From contig OX419342.1 in the NCBI GenBank assembly GCA_948470475.1, forward strand, positions 12,402,131 to 12,466,130: a DNA stretch of 64,000 nucleotides, written 5' to 3'. The stretch's first letter is position 1. Each line of letters begins with the position of its first letter. Below are positions 43,399 through 55,291 of this stretch, piece after piece. The DNA is from Galaxea fascicularis (lineage: Eukaryota; Cnidaria; Anthozoa; Scleractinia; Euphylliidae). The notes beneath the pieces were generated by a model, which was not told where the DNA came from, did no database searches, and saw only the letters and a program-made list of their open reading frames with translations. Made by a program: the position numbers and the translations under genes.

Positions 43399-43426
43399 CT
43401 GACGAAGAGTTAACGCTCGAAACGTC
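43399..43426 (+). ncRNA. possible hammerhead-ribozyme-like core in the Penelope 3' region
   Basis: CTGACGA (43399-43405) is followed by GAGTTAACGCTC, able to form a 3-bp stem, and GAAA (43419-43422) with CGTC. These are the conserved boxes of a hammerhead, and Penelope elements are known to carry such ribozymes in their terminal repeats. A convincing stem I/III partner was not found. Confidence 0.25.
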
Positions 43427-43779
43427 AGCTTTTAGATTCCCTTTACGGTGGCCAATTTACATTACCAAACCAATTTTTTTTTTTAATAATACCATTCGTT
43501 ATACCGAGGACGGACTTCGTTGTATAGAGTTTCGTCAAACAGTTACATAGAGGTTCTACTGTATGCTGTATACTTTGAAATAGAGGTTCAAAAGAACTCA
43601 GAAATGACCTATTGCATTTGCAAACGGTAAGACTTTCTAGTCCTCTTGGATAAGGACGATAAACCGTAGGTCCCGTCTCACAACACTTGGTCCCAAAAAT
43701 CTGTGGGAAGTAAAAGAATCCACACACTGTTCGAAAAGTGACGTAGTTCCCGGTGGGGTGGTCCATCTGTTTCTCTGAT

Positions 43780-43782
<3 letters not shown>

Positions 43783-43850
<68 letters not shown>

Positions 43851-43857
43851 TATTATA
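43783..43857. repeat. (TAA)n/(TTA)n microsatellite
   Basis: TAATAATAAT switches to ATTATTATT in mid-run, so the array is its own inverted repeat. Confidence 0.95.
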
Positions 43858-43919
43858 TTCAACGTAGGAATTAACTGATTACGGTGCTGATAACGACAAG
43901 GAGAACTCATGCTTGAGAT

Positions 43920-44650
43920 CCTTCTGCTTTTCTGCGAATGGCAAAGTTCGCGCAGCCTGGGGACAAAACTGCACCAAACAAAGGCATGGTCATTCCGTAT
44001 TCTTCTAAATCTAGGTTAAAGCCGTTGCCATCTGGCCACTAGTGAAAACGGAGAAAATAGCGATCTGCTTTAGGGACGTGTACTTGATGAAACATTGACT
44101 GTATGTCACCCATCACTGCAACTCGAAATCCTGGCGGAAAGGTCGCTGAAATAACTCATCGTACAGAGAGGTTCCATGGAACTGAATAGAGCAGTCAAGA
44201 ACGACTCGTAATTTCCCCGGCTTTTTGTTGATGATCTACGCCGCGATGTGGTATTTACCAAACCTTTCCTTCCGTTCTTCTGAGATCAACGTGGGGAACC
44301 TTTTCAGCGAAGCCATCTGTGATCACTCTAGAACATATTGTGGTTTTCGACCGGTCGGACCAATAATAGCCCAGCCAAATATTACTCTCGTCGCATATGG
44401 ACCTCCATCAACAGCAGGGATAACGTCCCTGGGCTGGACGGCTTCAGGAATGTCGGCCCCTACGTACAATTCCACTTGGGAGTCCAATTTTGGCAGATGT
44501 ACATGACGTGGTAGATGCGGCAATTATTCTACATCTTGCTCTGGAATTTCACCCTTGGCAACTGCCATTGTAGAGGATTGCCATCAAATACAGGGACGTG
44601 TCTTCTGGGCAGTGTGTTTTCTCTGCCGCTGCTTGATAATTTTTTCCAAT
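43920..44650 (-). pseudogene. BEL/Pao retrotransposon relic, minus strand (protease-RT region)
   Basis: Minus frame 44323-44523 reads HLPKLDSQVELYVGADIPEA and GPYATRVIFGWAIIGP, the linker after the Pao aspartic protease. Further on, minus frames contain PGKLRVVLDCSIQFHGTSL (near 44190), the start of the RT palm, and a later RT piece near 43940. Stops and shifts are frequent. It matches the same parts of the plus-strand relic at 47480-54965 in order. Confidence 0.7.
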
Positions 44651-46300
44651 ACTAGGTTTTGTTGGTGACAAGTATTTAATAAGCTTGATCACTCAGGCCG
44701 GATTTGTCAGAGACCTGGCTTGAACTGGTTGCAGTATTTTCTTGGTCGTGTACCTTTCTTGGTTGTGGGTTTGGCTTTTGTTGCCCAAGACTATCTTCCA
44801 CAGCTTTAGAGTCGAAAAGAGCGAAGCGACGAGGGTGAGTTTCGCTCTGTAGATCGCCTGGGACAAAACATTTCCATTCCACCTTGGGATAAGCTTTAAT
44901 CGCAGCTCGTATTGATCTTTTTTTTAAAAACAAACTCCGTCTCGTGAAGTCGCTGACACTATTTTAAAGCAGGGGCTTCTGCTTGAATTTCGGAGAGTTT
45001 AGCGCGTCATTGAATCGGGCTGTTTATATTGAACTCGCTTTGTACGCACTACTAAAAACAGAATAACAAGAATTTTTACATTTATAATGAACCTTAGGGA
45101 TGGCCCAAGAAACACTGTCATCGAGAGTTATGTTCACATTATGCAGCTTCCATTCAGTCACGAGCAAGCAGTCCATTAACGAGAACACAGATAAAACTTT
45201 GAACTTGTCAAAAAGCCATTAGAGTCTTCTCTTCGGGCTTCGTCACCCAGTTCACAGTGATAAGCATTCTTGGCCTCGACAAAGTTTCAAAAGAGATGCG
45301 TTATTTCAGTTAAAATCACCTGAACTGGTTCCAGATCATTGGCATCGTTTAAGAGATCACGATCCACGAACACCTTCACTATCAAACTTTGCACTAGGTC
45401 TTCGAACACGTGTGCTCGACGGAACTCGTGTGCCATAACGTACAGGTTCAATACTCTCCACTGACGGACTTGGACGTTTAACTTCAGATTCTTCTTCAAC
45501 TAGAAACATTTCGACCGGACGCCAACAGTAAACAGAATTCGTCTTTTACGAATGCGTTCGCAGACGCAAATAACTCGTATCCTTCCACAACTTGCACAAT
45601 TCATGAACTAAGACGGAGATGAAAAGAAGTGGCAAATACGATATCTGAAACTTAACAACGTTACAAACGAAGGTGAATAAATTGACTACTAGAGAAGACA
45701 AAAAGACGAATTTGACCACAAGAACTTTGTAACAGGCGAACGGCTCAGACTACTTTTGATTTGACAACTTTTGGAGAGCCGTAACAAAACCCGAACTGCA
45801 CTCAACAAAGCTTAGAAGTAACGTCAATTTACAGTGGAACCTCAATTTAACGAAATGGAAAGGGACTAGGGAAATTGGTTCTTTTTTATCGAGGGTTTGT
45901 TATATCGAGTTTATTTTCCATAAGGTCGGGCTGAAGAATATCGTTTGTTATATGGAGGACTTAGTGACGAAGGTCCTCAGGAAAATCACTCATCTCGTGA
46001 AGCATGTTTTCCCACGCCAACCCCTCGAGTCAAAGTGCCTAAGTCAAGATAAAATAAATTATATACTCAAACTTTACTCTTTTTACTGGATTTAGATAAC
46101 ACCGTTTGAAAAGAAATTAAAAAAACTACACTAGCCTGGGGACGAAATAGATAAGTTGAATTGAATTGAAATCTTACTTGAGGTAGGTTCTTCGTTGTCG
46201 TGTGAAGATTCTTAATATGAACTACTCCTAGTACGGAACTTCTCGATATTCTGATGGAGCAAAATCTCCGCAAATTGGCTGTTACTTAGCCCCTTCACTG
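44651..46300. other. mostly unassigned; perhaps more of the Pao relic
   Basis: Minus frames at 44676-44933 and 45287-45499 may belong to the gag-protease part of the Pao relic but lack a motif I can name. At 45832 CAGTGGAACCTCAATTTAACG begins like a mariner/pogo terminus without a matching partner. Confidence 0.3.
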
Positions 46301-46309
46301 GAAAAGTTG

Positions 46310-46720
46310 AAAATTTACAGGGACATGTAAATTCATATTTACAACATGTGAAAATTGATTTACATGTTTTGTAAAATACAATTTCCATGTTAACATTTTG
46401 TAAAATGAAATTGACATAAAGTTTAAAGGTTTTAAATGACCATGTAAAAGCACTGTAAATATCTATTTACAGTTTGGTGCTGGATAACTGTAATTTTAAG
46501 AACATCTTCAGAACATGTAAAATTTCTCACAGCTATTTACAGTATCTTCGACATGTAAATTTTTCTCATAAATCGTGTAAATATTATGTAAATAGTTGCA
46601 ACAAACAATATGTTGAGAGACGTAAAAAACATGGAAATGACAGAAGACATATTACCACAAACCTGGAAAAATCCTGTAAATGACAAAATGTTACTCTGTA
46701 AAATTTCATGTAAATGATGA
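46310..46720. repeat. TGTAAA/TTTACA-rich stretch
   Basis: The words ATGTAAAT, TTTACATG and TGTAAAAT occur about every 20 bp on both strands. This looks like diverged forerunners of the 43-bp repeat that follows. Confidence 0.6.
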
Positions 46721-46721
46721 C

Positions 46722-47186
46722 CCTGTCAATATCATGTAAATAGCAAATGGGGGCCTACACAAACCCTGTCAATATCATGTAAATAGCAAATGGGGGCCTG
46801 TAGAAACCCTGTCAATATCATGTAAATAGCAAATGGGGGCCTGTTGAAACCCTGTCAATATCATGTAAATAGCAAATGGGGGCCTGTTGAAACCCTGTCA
46901 ATATCATGTAAATAGCAAATGCGGGCCTATAGAAGCCCTGTCAATATCATGTAAATTGAAAATGGGGGCCTGTAAAAACCCTGTCAATATCATGTAAATA
47001 GCAAATGGAGGCCTGTAAAAACCCTGTCCATATCATGTAAATAGCAAATGGAGGCCTGTAGAAACCGTGTCCATATCATGTAAATAGCAAATGGAGGCCT
47101 GTAGAAACCCTGTCAATATCATGTAAATTGAAAATGGAGGCCTGTAGAAACCCTGTCAATATCATGTAAATAGCAAATGGGGGCCA
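46722..47186. repeat. 43-bp tandem repeat, about 11 copies
   Basis: The unit is ACCCTGTCAATATCATGTAA followed by ATAGCAAATGGGGGCCTGTAGAA. Copies differ by a few bases (GGGGG/GGAGG, TAGCAAAT/TTGAAAAT). Confidence 0.95.
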
Positions 47187-47479
47187 CAGGCGAAAAGTTG
47201 CCTCCCGAAGAATTATTATTTTCGTTCCTTCGGTTGCTTTTGGTCGGCCGCGCTGAGGAGCGTGAAAGGCCATCAAAGGCCTTACGTTCAAATGATAAAT
47301 TTCACTGCAAACAAAAGTCACACAAAAGAACCGAAAATTTTAAAAAATGTGTCTGGCAGTTCAAGTCCTCAGTAAGGCAAACGCACGAGGATGGATGATG
47401 ATTTCTTTTCCAAATACAAAATGCCCGAATTTAGATGGCAGATAAAATGGTCGATGTCAAACTTAGCGCGCGCAAGGTA

Positions 47480-48085
47480 TTGTGCATGGTTGGGCGGGAT
47501 CCTTTAGGGGTTTTCAACTCCCTAAAGGTGTGATTATTGTCTTTGATGGAAATCCTTAGAACTCTCATCTGTTTATTGACTTTTGAGAACAGTGTGGAGA
47601 AGTTAACGGAAGATAGAGACGAGGCTTCAACTCTTGATACAATATAGCACTGGGAAAGCAAAAGGAACGATGAAGAGCTGTACAATGTTGGATGGAAAGG
47701 AGGACGACGATTAGGGCAAATTAGAAGCTTTTGGAGGAACGGTTTGGTAAAAAATGTCTCGTGCGTCGAATGCGTGGATTGACAAGTTATCCCATGGACC
47801 GCCCATAAAACTGAATAACCGTGAAGCCTTGAAAAACTTAGCAGACGACTTAAAATGTTGCGAAGTTACCTTTACAATAGCGGGCAGGCTGAAGCAGATA
47901 AACAATGAAGACATGATGATTAAAATTCTTCAAAGAGTGCCACTTAGCTTATTTGCGTTCCCGTTGGCAGAAGTTTGCGCAGGAATTCAGAGGTGGTGGT
48001 AGAGATCCTAGTTTCACAGATCTAAAGAAGCTTATTAGCGCAGCAGCTAAGGAGAGGAATGAACCAGTTTTTGATTCCATCAGTT
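47480..48085 (+). pseudogene. Pao gag, first part
   Basis: VFDGNP, then KLLEERFGKK, then the frame 47754-48002 (WIDKLSHGPPIKLNNREALKNLADDLKCC) show the DUF1759-type capsid region of Pao gag. It continues in another frame to NEPVFDSIS at 48085 and resumes at 49065 after a DNA-element insertion. Confidence 0.75.
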
Positions 48086-49064
48086 CATGGCCAGAAATTT
48101 CGGACATTTGAGCCCGCACGGCAGTAGCGGCGTTTCCCAATCGATAACAAAAATGGCGGACGAAATTACAAAGCTTTATATGAGAGGCGATGAAGTTACA
48201 GAAAATACAAGCACAATTAATACCTTTTTTCCATTTGCCAAAATCGAGCATTATTCCAAGACATTTCAGCGATATTGTGGTTAAAAAATCTACCGGAAAA
48301 ACGAATTCCATACCTTGCTTTCGGAACGATGTCAATTTGCAACTTCAGATCCAGTCAAACCCTTGTAAATCCGTGAAAAAATAGCGAAGATAGCATATTT
48401 GATAGCAAATAATTAGAAATCTAAAGTCGCTATGTAATTTGCCAAAATCGAGTCATACAATACAGTTAAATCGCTATTTGAAAAATGAAAAAACTGATCT
48501 TCAGCTTGTAAACGTACTTTGCTTTTCGGCTGCTAAAAACCGTACAAAATGAAATAAGATCACGGAAAGGTCGACATGTCACGCAGATCCACGTTCGTCC
48601 CATGAAGAAGAAGACAACAAAGTCCCGCTCTTAGCTCCGTATTCTCGCACGCAAATCCTACATATTTGGTATTAAAAACAACATGATTCTTGAGGAGATT
48701 CAAGAAAACTAACCCGTTCCATTTCGATACTAAAAAAAAAGTAAAGCTGCGATGTACAATACATGTAAACTGGAAGTTCGTGCTCGGAGTTCAACAAGCG
48801 ATATCTCGGCCAAATATGCCTCAAATGTCCCTCAAAAAGCATCGTTCGATAGCATTTTTCGTGGATTTTGTCGGCCATTGCTCGTTTTGGCAATACCTTC
48901 AGCCAGCGGCGTTCATTTCACGATAAACACATTTGTATTTCACCCCTCGATCTGTCCTAAAAATACGAGCCCGGAGGTCACAGCTGAAATCAGCGGTTAA
49001 GGCCATTACGCGACAGGCTGAATGTAAGTCGCACGAAATGTGATGTCCGAGATTTCTGGCCATG
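48086..49064. mobile_element. 979-bp terminal-inverted-repeat element inserted in the Pao gag
   Basis: The left CATGGCCAGAAATTTCGGAC and the right end, reverse complement CATGGCCAGAAATCTCGGAC, are 22-bp inverted termini. The gag frame reads across it (FDSIS before, VDPVI after). Inside I see only short frames (67-82 codons) with no transposase motif, so it is non-autonomous. Confidence 0.75.
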
Positions 49065-49520
49065 TAGACCCTGTTATCAAAGAAGATCGTAACAAAGTGA
49101 ACTCAAGGTTCAGGCCATCCAGTTCGCATGGGATGCATAGTTTTGCTGCTTCTGCAAATTCATCTAAGAGCCTCAGACACAGAGTGGGAGATGATGGTGA
49201 TTTCATTACGGTTCATACAGATACATATTCTGCCTTGAGACCCGGCCTCAAATGTTTCTTGTGCAGCGGTCGTCACAAGTTGGAAGCCTGCACTCAATCC
49301 GTAGCTAAATCAAGTGAAGACAAGCTGAAGTTTGTTCGGGATAGAAGGCTGTGCGAAAAATGGATTTCTAACACATGCACATTTCACTAGTGGTTGCAAG
49401 GGCTCACGGGGCTGTACCATTGATCGGTGCGCTATTACATGTGAGCACCTGCAGTCGTTTCACGACGCCCTGGTGGCAGGTTTTAGTAGAAATAGTGATG
49501 AACGTAACAACCATGGTAAT
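49065..49520 (+). pseudogene. Pao gag, zinc-binding part
   Basis: The frame 49040-49390 reads LKCFLCSGRHKLEACTQS and KLKFVRDRRLCEKWISNTC, the Cys/His knuckle typical of Pao gag; a shift near 49388 leads to a second knuckle (CKGSRGCTIDRCAITCEHLQSFH). Confidence 0.8.
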
Positions 49521-49579
49521 CAAACGTAAATTTGACACCCTCTAATCTACAAACGCCAGTCGGACGTTACGTCACTTTG

Positions 49580-50240
49580 AAGAACAGTAGTTCAGTTCTC
49601 GAATCCAGGCATCAAAGTAAAGCTTTGCCTATTATACCATGCAGTTAAGGTTAAGGGTCGCGGAAACCATGAAGTTACAACAACGTATGCCTCGTTAGAT
49701 AATGGATCTACATCGACCTGGTGTACCAAGAGTCTTGCCGAAAGGCTGGGTGTGGATGGCCCTCGTGGTCAAGTGTCCTTGTTGGCGATCGAGACAGACA
49801 ATAATCCCATATCGTGTTATAGAGGTCGTCTGGAGAAAATGGATAGAGACGAGCTTAACAAGGTTGAGTTGCCAGATGTACTTACGAAGGAGGAGGCTGA
49901 AAATTTAAACGAATGGCATTTCCAGTCATGATGATGACGTTGACAAATGGCCTCATCTTTCGGGAATTAAAGTACCGCAAAAATCGGTGGTGAAGTGGAG
50001 CTGTTGATCGGTCAAGACGTTCCTGAGGCCCAAGCGCCCTGTGAAGTACGAAGTCGTCGTGGATATGGTCCGTATACTACTAAGATCAAGCTTGGCTGGA
50101 CACTGAATGGTCCTTTAGGGCGGCATAGAAGTTTAGGGAATGGTCTTGTGAACCCTGTTCGTGCTGACGAAGAGTTGGGTCAGCAGTTTCACCAGTTCAT
50201 GAGTATGGGGTTTAGCGAGTCAGGTTCCGATCCCTGAAAT
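49580..50240 (+). pseudogene. Pao aspartic protease and linker
   Basis: VTTTYASLDNGSTSTWC (near 49675-49725) is the protease active-site region; the usual D-S-G reads D-N-G here. VELLIGQDVPEA and GPYTTKIKLGWTLNGPLG (49995-50110) follow, the peptidase A17 signature. Stops occur near 49929 and 50240. Confidence 0.7.
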
Positions 50241-50279
50241 ATCTCGCCAAAATGAGAAGGCCCTGACCACTTATGACGG

Positions 50280-51100
50280 ATCAGCTCGGCTTCTGGATGG
50301 TCATTATGAAGTTGCCATACGTTGGAAGTTTTATCTGCCCGTTCTTCCAAACAACAGACCATTACCTGAACATTGCTTGAAGTTGCTGCGAAAGAGGCTT
50401 TTGAAAGACTCGGGGTTGTATTCCAGATATTCAGCCTTTATGACAGACCCTTTTTCACAAGGGATACGCTGAAAGGGTTCCAGAGCATGGTCGTAATCGT
50501 GATGGTAAGGTATGGTATCTTCGAATTCCTCATCACTGTGTTGTTCAGTTTCAGAAGCCAGAAAAAATACGCGTGGTTTTCCACTGTGCAGTTGAATATC
50601 ATGGTACATCATTGAATGGCCAAGTCCTACAAGGTCCTGATGTAACAAACAAGCTGGTTGGTGTAATGTTGATATTTCGCAAAGAGCCTTTTGCGTCAAT
50701 AGCGGATATAGGAGGTATGTACCATCAGGTAAAGGGTCACCCGGATGATGTTGATGCCTTACGGTTCCTATGCTATCCTTATTCTGATTTGAGCTAACAG
50801 CACCAAGAATTCCACATGTCCGTTCACGGGTTTGGTGGGATTTGGTCGCCCAGTTGTGCAAACTACGTGTGTTTGAGAACGGCACAGGATACCAGCGATC
50901 ACTTTGATCCTCTGGTCGTTAGCAAAATTATGAGGAACTTTTACGTTGATGATTGTTTGAAGTCGATTGGATCCCAAGACGCTGCCTTTAATCCAGTGGA
51001 TCAGTTACATATTAAGTTACTGCAACGAGGTTGTTTCAGTTTTACGATGTGTTGATTTGCAACTCAAGATCGGTGCTTTAGACGATTCCCCAGCCAGATC
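50280..51100 (+). pseudogene. Pao reverse transcriptase
   Basis: The pieces are VFHCAVEYHGTSLNGQVLQG, ASIADIGGMYHQVKGHPDD with the first catalytic Asp (50695-50750), and NFYVDDCLKSIG with the YVDD box (50942-50953). TAA at 50797 and frame changes separate them. Confidence 0.85.
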
Positions 51101-51249
51101 GTGCCAAGGAGGTCAAGAAACTTGATCTTACTCACGATATTCTCCCCATTGAAAGGGCTCTGAGAGTTTCTTGGCACGTAGAATCCGATGAGTTTGTTTT
51201 CAAGATTCATGTTAGAGAGAAATCATCAACACGTTGAGGTCTGTTAACT

Positions 51250-51850
51250 GTTGTGTCGTCGATTTATGACCCATTGGGCTTCATATCGCCGTTCGTGTTG
51301 CTAGCAAAGATTATCCTTCAAGACGTGTGCCGAAGAAAGTTAAAGTGGAACGACCCCATTCCTAATGATTGTCTTCCTTCAGTAAATCATTGGATTCAGG
51401 ATTCGCCACCCTTGGGGCAGTTTCCCGTTGATCGCTGTTACATGCCAAAGAATTTTGTTGAGATTGCCGATGTACAAATGCATAACTTTTCCGATCCCTC
51501 CGCGTGGTTGCGTATGGAACTGTTTCGTATTTGAGGTTCACCGGTACAGATGGAAAAGTTCACTGTTCATTCTTGATGTCGAAGTTATGTTTGGCGCCAC
51601 ATAAAGTTCTGTCAATACCGCGTTTAGGGTCGACCGCTGCTACTCTGGTCGTCAAATTACATTGTGTGTTTCTCAGAAAGTTGGAAGTACCAGTCAACCG
51701 TTCTGTGATCTGGACAGATAGCACGTCCGTACTTCAGTACATTCACAATGCTGAAAAGGCTTGCAGTGATTCATGACAGTTCCGGCAACACCAGATCAAT
51801 GGGGGTATGTGGACAGCAAGTATAACCCTTCAGATGCAACTTCTCGAGGT
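51250..51850 (+). pseudogene. Pao connection and RNase H region
   Basis: VSSIYDPLGFISPFVLLAKI (51253-) is the highly conserved Pao motif after RT. The RNase H part shows VIWTDSTSVLQYIHN with a catalytic Asp (near 51708-51752). Stops and shifts near 51534 and 51776. Confidence 0.8.
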
Positions 51851-51889
51851 TTAACTGCAAAGTCACTGCTTGAAAACGAATCATGGAAG

Positions 51890-54080
51890 CAACGTCCATA
51901 GTTCCTCTGGCTTGACGAAAGTACGAAAGCTCGTGGCTCAAATTGCCTTGGGAACAATTTCTGATGACAGCCTCCAAATAAAGGAAGTCAAACGTGCTCA
52001 CTCTACGGAGGACGAGCGTAATATGGAGCTTTATGACAAAGTCGAAAACGGAATTGATAACGTAAATTGACCACCGTACAGAGATTCAAAAACCTGACGT
52101 TTCGAGCGTCAGAGAAAGTGTTTGCCTATTTCTCTTCCTTGCACAAGCTTCGAAAGTCAGTGACTTATTTATTGCGTTTCAAGTCTTGGTTGCTGAACGA
52201 AGTTCGCAGCAAGTTTGGCCAGCCTATAGTCTTGTTTGTCCGCTTTCAACGGGAAAGCTCTCAGTTGCTAAATTGAGGACCGAACCACTTACTATACGTC
52301 TGCCTGCTGGCCCGGGTTGTCCTCCCGGAGAATTGAAGGTCACAGAGCGAGAAATCCTGATTGCCGTACAGAAAGAACCCTTCCCGGAAAAGTTGAAGCA
52401 GCTGCCACAGTATTTCCCCACAAATGATGCAAAGTCAATAAACAAATTAAGCTCCATCAGCCACGTTGATCCTTATTCTGAGAGATGATTTGTTGTGCGT
52501 TGGAAGACGTTTGATATATGCCAGCATCGAGACTGATGCAAGTAACGCTATCATCCTACCATCCTACCAAAAGGAAGTCACGTTGTTGACCTGATCGTGA
52601 GGCATTATATGGGACGCTTGGCCACGTCGGTCGGGAATGCGTCTTGAGTCTGTTACGCGAGACGTTTTGGCTTAATAAGGGTCGAATCACCGTGCGTAGA
52701 GTTTTGAATGCTTGCTTAAGTTGCAAGAAACGACAACAGTTACCTGTGAAGCAGAAAATGGCGGATCTGCCAACGAGAAAGTTCTTCGCAAGACCAACGT
52801 TGGTGTCGACTATTTCGGACTGTTTTTCATTAAGCCTGGTCGCTCGTTTAAAAGCGTAATGGAGTATTGTTTACGTGCCTGGCAGTCAGAACCGTTCATA
52901 TCCAGGTTCCCAAAGCTTAGACACTAGTTCATTTATTAATGCTCTGCGACAGCATAATGCACTCGTCTCACAACAGAAAAACTTCTTTTAAGTAAACGAC
53001 CGATAGGATCCACGCTCTGCATTGTTTGGCGAATACGGCACTTCTGTACTATTATTTCACGTCTCCGCAATGCTCCTGTTATGTAAGCTTACGTCTCCCC
53101 TGCATCTGGCATATTTTGCAAAACCTCTTTGATAACACTGCACAGCTCACCGTTGGGGATGTCTGAGAAATTATTTGCTGGACTACCTCTGTTGGCAATC
53201 GGTAGAACCAACTCGTGGCGTCTCCGTATTAAAAAGTCGATCGGTATGAAACACTGGTCTCGCAGGCAACTGCACTCCAAACATGGTAGATGTTGTGTAA
53301 CTCGTCTCTCTCTCGCACGTGCACACTGAGTTCTTGTGTCACAAATCTATGTCTTGCGGTTAGTTCCAAGAGTCATCGCCTTTCAACCTGCAAATACAAA
53401 GTCTATTGTACTGTTCGAGAGGCTGGAACAATCGATCGTGAATTTCTCCAACGAAGGAGATCAAATCATCATAATCCTCTTCCTCCCTAAAGTGTTGTAA
53501 GATAGTTCGAACAGCGAAAATATTGTAATAATGGTGTCTCTCTGTTTGCTGCAAAAGTGAGGGTAAATTCTCGAAGAAAACTGATAGCCGCCATTTTAGT
53601 TTTTGCATCACACATACTCTCATGCGCTGCCAAGTGACCACTATCAACGCGTGCTCATACACTACGTATATTTACGTCATGGATGTAATGCTCATAACAA
53701 ATGTTTGTCACTTTCATGACGTATTTTTATTCGCACCAAGTTTATAATGTACATGTATTCATCGATATAATAATACCCATGATCTTATCATGACCCCCAT
53801 ATTTACGGTCTGGTACGAATATTTTGGTTTTACTCTACATTTATATACTGTAGTTATATTTTTGTCATAAACGGCGTTCAATAGACAATAGCACTGACTT
53901 TACTGGTGCGCAAAAGGAGACCAGGCAAGTGATTCGCGAGTGGAACTAAAAGAAAATCAATGATTTCCTGCTTGAGAACGAGATCTATTGGGTGTTCAAA
54001 CCTCCAGCGGCATCGCACATGGGCGGAGTCTGGGAAAGAATGATCAGATCAGTTCGAAAGATTTTACACGCATTACTTAA
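51890..54080 (+). pseudogene. Pao integrase, interrupted
   Basis: A linker (YFSSLHKLRKSVTYLLRFKS), then a zinc region (SLLRETFWLNKGRITVRRVL, LSCKKRQQLP) and a core remnant to about 52950. After an inserted block the core resumes at about 53876 (TDFTGAQKETRQ) and ends with [20 protein letters not shown], which contains the region of the catalytic Glu. Confidence 0.75.
52955..53875 (-). mobile_element. inserted block of about 920 bp with an unassigned minus-strand coding region
   Basis: Pao integrase coding stops near 52950 and resumes near 53876. Inside, the minus strand has a 100-codon frame (53360-53662; RHHYYNIFAVRTILQHFREE, DDLISFVGEIHDRLFQPLEQ) and a 63-codon frame (53089-53280). The first looks like real protein with a helical core; a GCAG|GTTG boundary near 53385 could be a splice site. 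I recognise no family. It may be part of a DNA transposon or a retrocopied gene. Terminal inverted repeats were not seen. Confidence 0.4.
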
Positions 54081-54464
54081 AGGGGCTATGTCGCGCTATT
54101 CTGGCATCTTTTTAAAGCTCAAAATATGTCTTGCCGTCAATTGAGATCCAAAAATAATGGTCTAGTTTTGTTACTTCAGACTGTTTTGACACTAAAGCTG
54201 TTCCCTGTCGTCTGTTGCTCCTAATGCGGCCAGGATGGAAATGGATTGAAACTTGAAAAGGTTGGGCCAACTTTATCACGTTTGATGCCATCTCGACAAA
54301 AAACACCTAAAACCTTATTATGGCTTGCTCTCTTTGATAAAATTAATTTGATGTCCACCTCATAGCTTATCAGGAACATTGTTTGTATAAATAAAAGCTC
54401 CCAGTAACAGTTTTTGGAAAGAACTGATCCAAAACAACAAAATTGTCGAGACGTAGTCCCCACT
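54081..54464. mobile_element. MITE with TTAA target sites (piggyBac-like)
   Basis: It starts AGGGGCTATGTCGCGC and ends ACGTAGTCCCCACT, imperfectly inverted. TTAA lies directly on both sides (54077-54080 and 54465-54468). TTAA duplications are the mark of piggyBac-type elements. It sits in the Pao integrase. Confidence 0.7.
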
Positions 54465-54965
54465 TTAAAGAGCAAAATCCTTTTGACGAGAGTTTAGCCA
54501 TTTTGAAGTGGGAAATCGAAGTGATTCTGAATAGCAGACCACTTACGAAGATCTCTGATGATCTGAATGATTTGCAAGCTCTCACGCCGAACCACTTCCT
54601 ACTTCTTTGTGTTGGCCCGAGCTGTCCTCCCGAAGTAGTTTCCAGAGAAAATCATTGTAGTAATAAGCGCTGGAAACAAGTGCAGTCCCTTTTAGATGAT
54701 TTTTGGAGAAGATGGACCAAGGAATATCTGCCCATGCTCAAGAACGAATGAAGTGACGTAAATCTCGTCGAAATCTCAAAGTCGGAGATATTGTCCTCAT
54801 CGTAGAAGTGCCGACATCAATATGTTATTGGCCCCTTGGAAGGGTTTTGGAGGTTTTCCCAAACAAACATGATGGATGTGATCGAGTCGCAAGAATTAAG
54901 ACGAAGACAGGACCTTTGTTAAGACCGATTAACAAACTGTGTTTACTAAAATTCGCCCAGGAATA
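54465..54965 (+). pseudogene. Pao C-terminal domain
   Basis: EVILNSRPLTKISDDLNDLQ and LTPNHFLLL, then RWKQVQSLLDDFWRRWTKEY (54443-54751), are the Pao integrase tail; a KVGDIVLI-like and GPLGRVLEVFP-like region follows in other frames to about 54960. Confidence 0.85.
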
Positions 54966-55125
54966 AACATTTTTTTATTTCGATTCATTTTCAGTTTCGA
55001 ACTAAGAACATAGCAATTTTAAGTGCCAACTCCCTAAATGCAAAAAGTATGGCAAAAAGTATGAATCTGCCTTTGGAAGGACCAGCCTAAGGCAGGTTGC
55101 GTTTTTGCTAAGTTTACTAATTTTA

Positions 55126-55291
55126 TAGCCTCCTATGCAGACATTCTTTTCGCTTGTCACACAACCTTTCCTGCCCAAAGAACATCTGCTGAAACGAGCG
55201 GCCACTTCCGTTCACGGAGATGAACCAATTACAGGCCGTTGGGAAGGAATGATTGCGTGACGAGCAAAAAAAATGCCTGCGTAGGAGGCTA
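55126..55291. mobile_element. Mutator-like MITE with 9-bp target duplication
   Basis: The left TAGCCTCCTATGCAGACATT and the right end, reverse complement TAGCCTCCTACGCAGGCATT, are about 40-bp inverted repeats. CTAATTTTA stands on both sides (55117-55125 and 55292-55300). Nine-bp duplications are typical of Mutator elements. Length 166 bp. Confidence 0.9.

Larger units (their letters stand above)
47480..54965 (+). mobile_element. BEL/Pao LTR retrotransposon relic with later insertions
   Basis: Pieces of gag, aspartic protease, RT, RNase H, integrase and the C-terminal domain follow in the normal Pao order over 7.5 kb, with many stops and frameshifts. At least three insertions cut it: 48086-49064, about 52955-53875, and 54081-54464. 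No LTR pair was recognised. The copy is long dead. Confidence 0.85.
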
